The translations under genes and the position numbers were made by a program. Shown here piece after piece: positions 60,888-64,000 of a stretch of 64,000 bases of DNA; position 1 is the stretch's first letter; each line of letters starts with the position of its first letter. The DNA comes from Liminaster sp017519885 (GTDB lineage: Bacteria > Bacteroidota > Bacteroidia > Bacteroidales > UBA3663), in NCBI GenBank assembly GCA_017519885.1, contig JAFWRO010000051.1:1-64000 (forward strand). The letters are read 5' to 3'. A model generated the notes under the pieces. The model had not been told where the DNA came from and ran no database searches. It saw only the letters and a program-made list of their open reading frames with translations.

Positions 60888-62477
60888 TTACTTTACAGTA
60901 ATCGTCACAACGCTATGGGAGGGTAACGTCACGAGGAGTTGGCCCTTCTTATCGACCTTGGCTCCCTTGAAAGCGACAGGCTTCACTTCGTCGGCCTTGC
61001 CGAAGTCGTTGAAGGCATGAACATCGGGGGCAGTGATTATTTCGCCCTCGGCGCTCTTCACCTTCATACCGTCGATATTGATGGCAACGACGTGCTGGTT
61101 GTTGAGATCCATGTTGGTAAGCGAGATGTGCATCACGCCATTCTTGTCGCACGATACGGTGCGGCTCACGGTCGGGATCTGCTCCTTGGCATTCACGCTG
61201 ATATAGTTACATACAAGGTCCGAGGGCACGTAGGTGGCTTCCTTGTGAACATTATACATCTTGAAGACGTGGTAGGTCGGCGTAAGCACACAGGGATCCA
61301 TCGGATTCTTCTCGTTGGTCAGAATCATCGACTGCAGTACGTTCACTACCTGTGCGATGTTCGCCATCTTGATGCGGTCGGTATATTTATGGAAGATGTC
61401 GAGCGACGAAGCAGCCACGATGGCATCGCGCACGGTGTTCTGCTGATAGAGCCAACCGGGATTGGTGCCCTTCTCGACATTGTACCAGGTGCCCCACTCA
61501 TCGACGAGCAGGCCGATGCGCTTCTGGGGATCAAAACGATCCATCACACGCATATGATCAACAACGCAATCTTCAATCTGCAACGCCTTTGATACAATGT
61601 TGTAATATTCCTGGTCAGTAAATGTGAGAGCCCAGCCCTTCTTGCCCATCGGGATGCCGGTTTCGGGATCGTTCTCGGTGCCCCAGTCACGCACGGCATA
61701 GAAGTGGACTGAGATGCCGTTCATCCTATGTCCGATTTTGCGCATGCAGACCTCGGTCCAGTTGTTGTCGGTCGAATTGGCTCCCGAAGCGATGCGATAG
61801 AGGCGGTTGTCACCATAATTGCGGGCATAGATTGCATAGCGGCGATAGAGGTCGGAATAATATTCAGGATTCATATCTCCGCCACAGCCCCATGATTCGT
61901 TGCCTACGCCGAAGTATTTCACCTTCCAAGCCTTGTCGCGGCCGTTCTTACGACGCAACTCGGCCATCGTCGAATTGGTGTCGGAGGTCATGTACTCCAC
62001 CCATTTGGCCATCTCTTCAACAGAACCCGAACCTACGTTGCCCGAAATGTAAGGCTCACAGCCGAGCATCTCGCAGAGGTTGAGGAATTCGTGGGTGCCG
62101 AAGGAATTGTCTTCCACGGTGCCGCCCCAGTTGTTGTTGACCAGACGTGGACGATTTTCCTGCGGGCCAACGCCGTCCATCCAATGGTATTCGTCGGCGA
62201 AACATCCTCCAGGCCAGCGCATCACAGGCACTTCGAGGGCTTTCAATGCCTCGAACACATCCTTGCGATAACCCTGCACGTTGGGGATGTTCGAATCGGG
62301 TCCTACCCAGATGCCGCCATAGATGCAGCGTCCGAGGTGTTCGGCAAACTGTCCATAAATCTCTTTCGGAATCACATTCTTGGCCTGATCAGGATGAACA
62401 TTGAGTTGGACGTCCTGTGCCAGAATAGACAAAGGCAGCAACAAGCCGGCTGCTAATGACATGATGAGTTTTTTCAT
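60888..62477 (-). CDS. Alpha-L-arabinofuranosidase, GH51, exported
   Basis: A 529-residue GH51 enzyme with signal peptide (1-20). It removes terminal arabinofuranose side chains from arabinoxylan or arabinan, with retention. The acid/base is Glu194 in GVGNESWGCG; the nucleophile is Glu327 in LLVDEWGTW. The TIM barrel begins IPKEIYGQFAEHLGRCIYGG; the C-terminal beta sandwich (about 400-529) is typical. It has its own promoter at 62532-62561 behind an AATTGTT tract. Confidence 0.95.
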   Translation of the reverse strand: MKKLIMSLAAGLLLPLSILAQDVQLNVHPDQAKNVIPKEIYGQFAEHLGRCIYGGIWVGPDSNIPNVQGYRKDVFEALKALEVPVMRWPGGCFADEYHWMDGVGPQENRPRLVNNNWGGTVEDNSFGTHEFLNLCEMLGCEPYISGNVGSGSVEEMAKWVEYMTSDTNSTMAELRRKNGRDKAWKVKYFGVGNESWGCGGDMNPEYYSDLYRRYAIYARNYGDNRLYRIASGANSTDNNWTEVCMRKIGHRMNGISVHFYAVRDWGTENDPETGIPMGKKGWALTFTDQEYYNIVSKALQIEDCVVDHMRVMDRFDPQKRIGLLVDEWGTWYNVEKGTNPGWLYQQNTVRDAIVAASSLDIFHKYTDRIKMANIAQVVNVLQSMILTNEKNPMDPCVLTPTYHVFKMYNVHKEATYVPSDLVCNYISVNAKEQIPTVSRTVSCDKNGVMHISLTNMDLNNQHVVAINIDGMKVKSAEGEIITAPDVHAFNDFGKADEVKPVAFKGAKVDKKGQLLVTLPSHSVVTITVK

Positions 62478-62485
62478 GAAATCTT

Positions 62486-62520
62486 CAATTGTTAATTGTT
62501 AATTATTAATTGTTAATTGA
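62486..62520. repeat. AATTGTT tract in the GH51 leader
   Basis: About four AATTGTT/AATTATT units at 7-bp pitch between the GH51 start and its -7 box. Same type as at 20408-20450, 34007-34055 and 37338-37375. Confidence 0.7.
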
Positions 62521-62531
62521 TAAAGATGGTG

Positions 62532-62561
62532 CAAAGATAATCAATTAATTCAATTACACAA
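62532..62561 (-). promoter_or_regulatory. Promoter of the GH51 gene
   Basis: Minus strand TATCTTTG (62539-62532) with TTG (62561-62559) 19 bp upstream. Confidence 0.75.
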
Positions 62562-62631
62562 ACTATTTCCCCGCTTTTTCAACCTTTTGAATGTAGGATT
62601 TGTCCGAAAACAATCTTTTTCACAAGTATTC

Positions 62632-62662
62632 TTGCCAAATATTCAAAAAACCGCTATCTTTG
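62632..62662 (+). promoter_or_regulatory. Promoter of the TPR membrane protein gene
   Basis: TATCTTTG (62655-62662) with TTG (62632-62634) 20 bp upstream; start codon at 62695. It is divergent from the GH51 promoter. Confidence 0.75.
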
Positions 62663-62694
62663 CAGCATCATCATAAATTTATACATAATTATAT

Positions 62695-64000
62695 ATGAAA
62701 GCAACAAGCAAAGACAAGAGCTTTCACTCGGATGCAACCGTGGCGAAAAATGCCCTCTTATTGCTGGCGGCTGTTCTCCAGATTGTCGGTCTTTCTTCGT
62801 GTGGTAACCAACTGCAGGAGTATCCTGCGGTGCTTGAGACTGCCGATAGCCTGGCGTATGTCAATCCCGACAGTGCAGTGGCGCTGCTCCAGAGTGTGGA
62901 GGCTGAGATGACAGCTTCCACCCCAGCAGTGCATCATCGCTACGACCTGCTTACCATCAAGGCACGGGATAAGGCAAACTATCCGTTGACGTCCGAAAGT
63001 TTGATACTCGATGTGCTCGATCATTATGAACATGGCGGCGATCCTAATAAATTGCCTGAGGCTTATTATTATGCAGGTCGCGTCTTTCGACCGTTGGGCG
63101 ATGCCCCTCAGGCCATCGATTATTTCCAGAAGGCACAGACCACGCTGAATGAACTTGACCTTCAGAAACTCCCTGCTGCAAATGCCGAACGGTATGGGAA
63201 ACTGAAAGGCACAATCATGGCACAAAAAGGGTATGTGTTCAGGAATCAGCATCTCTATCATGAGTCTGAAGATTGCTTCAAGCAAGCTTACATATTGGAT
63301 AGTCTGTCGAATGATACAGTTGGGATGTTTATGGACTTGAATGATATTGGCTATGTCAAGCAAATAGCAGGAGACAATGAACATGCCCTTCATTATTTCG
63401 ATATGGCTGCGATAATGGCTGGTGAATATGGAGACAGCCTTTATCTCGAAAATATCATCGTTCAGAAATGTCAATGTTTGAATAAACTGAAGAGGTATGA
63501 TGAAGTAGCAAAATATCTCCAGGAGTTCCATCCCCACTTCACTCGTAGTAATTCCGAAATTATCAATTCTCTTTTTGGAGAATATTACTGGAAGACAGGA
63601 GAAAGCGAAAAGGCTGTGCCTTACTTCAAATGGTTATATGATTCAGGTTCTATCTATTCACGCTCAAATGCTGCTCTTTGGTTTTCCGACTATGAGACGA
63701 AGCGAGGCAATGCCAAAGAAGCCCTACGATATATGGCTGAGTTTTCCAATCTGGAGATTGAACTTCGAAAGTTGAGGAATGAGGAGGTGACAGCATTGAC
63801 CAGTTCTCTCTACAATTATCATTTGCGAGAACAAGAGAACCAACGGCTAAAGGCGAAACAGGAGGTGCAGAAATTGCGTTTTTGGATGGTGTCGCTCATA
63901 GCTTTTCTCCTGGTATGTGCTCTTTTCTTCATCATTCGTTACGCACGCATTCGCCAGCGTTATTTGAAATCAAATAATGAACACCTTCGTTACCTTCTGT
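62695..64000 (+). CDS. TPR-repeat membrane protein, C-terminus beyond window
   Basis: An open frame of 435 codons from ATG 62695 to the right edge. A lipoprotein-like or anchor segment lies at residues 19-38 (ending LSSCGN). Residues about 45-380 are TPR-type helical repeats, including SLAYVNPDSAVALLQSVEAE, YYYAGRVFRPLGDAPQAIDY and IGYVKQIAGDNEHALHYFDM. A charged helix (about 365-395) leads into a membrane helix at about 399-420. This is the layout of Bacteroidetes TPR sensor proteins that end in a cytoplasmic DNA-binding or kinase domain; that domain, if present, is past the edge. It is divergent from GH51, so it could regulate the local enzymes. Confidence 0.8.
   Translation, partial: MKATSKDKSFHSDATVAKNALLLLAAVLQIVGLSSCGNQLQEYPAVLETADSLAYVNPDSAVALLQSVEAEMTASTPAVHHRYDLLTIKARDKANYPLTSESLILDVLDHYEHGGDPNKLPEAYYYAGRVFRPLGDAPQAIDYFQKAQTTLNELDLQKLPAANAERYGKLKGTIMAQKGYVFRNQHLYHESEDCFKQAYILDSLSNDTVGMFMDLNDIGYVKQIAGDNEHALHYFDMAAIMAGEYGDSLYLENIIVQKCQCLNKLKRYDEVAKYLQEFHPHFTRSNSEIINSLFGEYYWKTGESEKAVPYFKWLYDSGSIYSRSNAALWFSDYETKRGNAKEALRYMAEFSNLEIELRKLRNEEVTALTSSLYNYHLREQENQRLKAKQEVQKLRFWMVSLIAFLLVCALFFIIRYARIRQRYLKSNNEHLRYLL

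Noticed and set aside
1..64000. Riboswitches
   Set aside because: I looked for known conserved cores ahead of transport and metabolic genes (cobalamin, TPP, SAM types) and saw none I could support.

Overview
The window reads as a chromosomal segment of a gut-type Bacteroidales bacterium, probably Prevotellaceae or a close relative. The evidence is Bacteroidetes-type promoters (TAnnTTTG at -7, TTG about 20 bp upstream), SusC/SusD and other TonB-dependent receptors, many lipoproteins and periplasmic glycoside hydrolases, DUF-type families restricted to this phylum, and no strong Shine-Dalgarno sites. No rRNA, insertion sequence, phage or CRISPR array is visible.

Layout. 1-700: start of an unrecognised gene leaving the left edge and a small winged-helix-like protein. 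0.9-16.5 kb (+): a run of secreted carbohydrate-active genes: alpha/beta hydrolase, GH2, DUF1593 nucleoside-hydrolase-like lipoprotein, two GH3, GH43, and a type-B carboxylesterase. 16.5-19.5 kb (-): a DNA glycosylase-like protein, a membrane Ser/Thr kinase with an LRR ectodomain and a small partner protein. 19.6-23.9 kb (-): kdsB and a lipoprotein/ABC ATPase/permease/DUF4857 operon. 23.9-33.9 kb (-): a five-gene surface operon of two calycin-plus-repeat proteins, a TonB receptor, a DUF4876 lipoprotein and a DUF6850 barrel. 34-39.4 kb (-): housekeeping genes (Rel/SpoT homologue, MerR regulator, zinc metallopeptidase, YgiQ). 39.5-44.4 kb (+): tRNA-Val, mfd, uxuA. 45.4-55.3 kb (-): GH67 alpha-glucuronidase, a heme-motif TolB-like lipoprotein with a TPR-like lipoprotein, and a SusD/SusC pair. 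56-60.8 kb (+): Nudix-type sugar regulator, xylB, CotH-family protein. 60.9-64 kb: GH51 arabinofuranosidase (-) and a TPR membrane protein (+, cut by the right edge).

Function. GH43, GH3, GH51, GH67 and the esterase fit stepwise breakdown of glucurono-arabinoxylan-like glycans; UxuA and XylB take the uronate and xylose products into central metabolism; the SusCD pair is a plausible importer. A shared motif (CTTATTGT) occurs upstream of both uxuA and the regulator-xylB pair, hinting at common control.

The least expected signal is in the non-coding DNA. Two unrelated intergenic arrays (9616-10021 and 44712-45217) both have an exact 42-bp period built on dyad-symmetric units, and both are closed by perfect terminal inverted repeats. 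Separate arrays of 5- to 6-bp palindromic cores at an exact 9-bp pitch (TCTAGA type and TCnGA type) fill several 5' leaders and intercistronic gaps.
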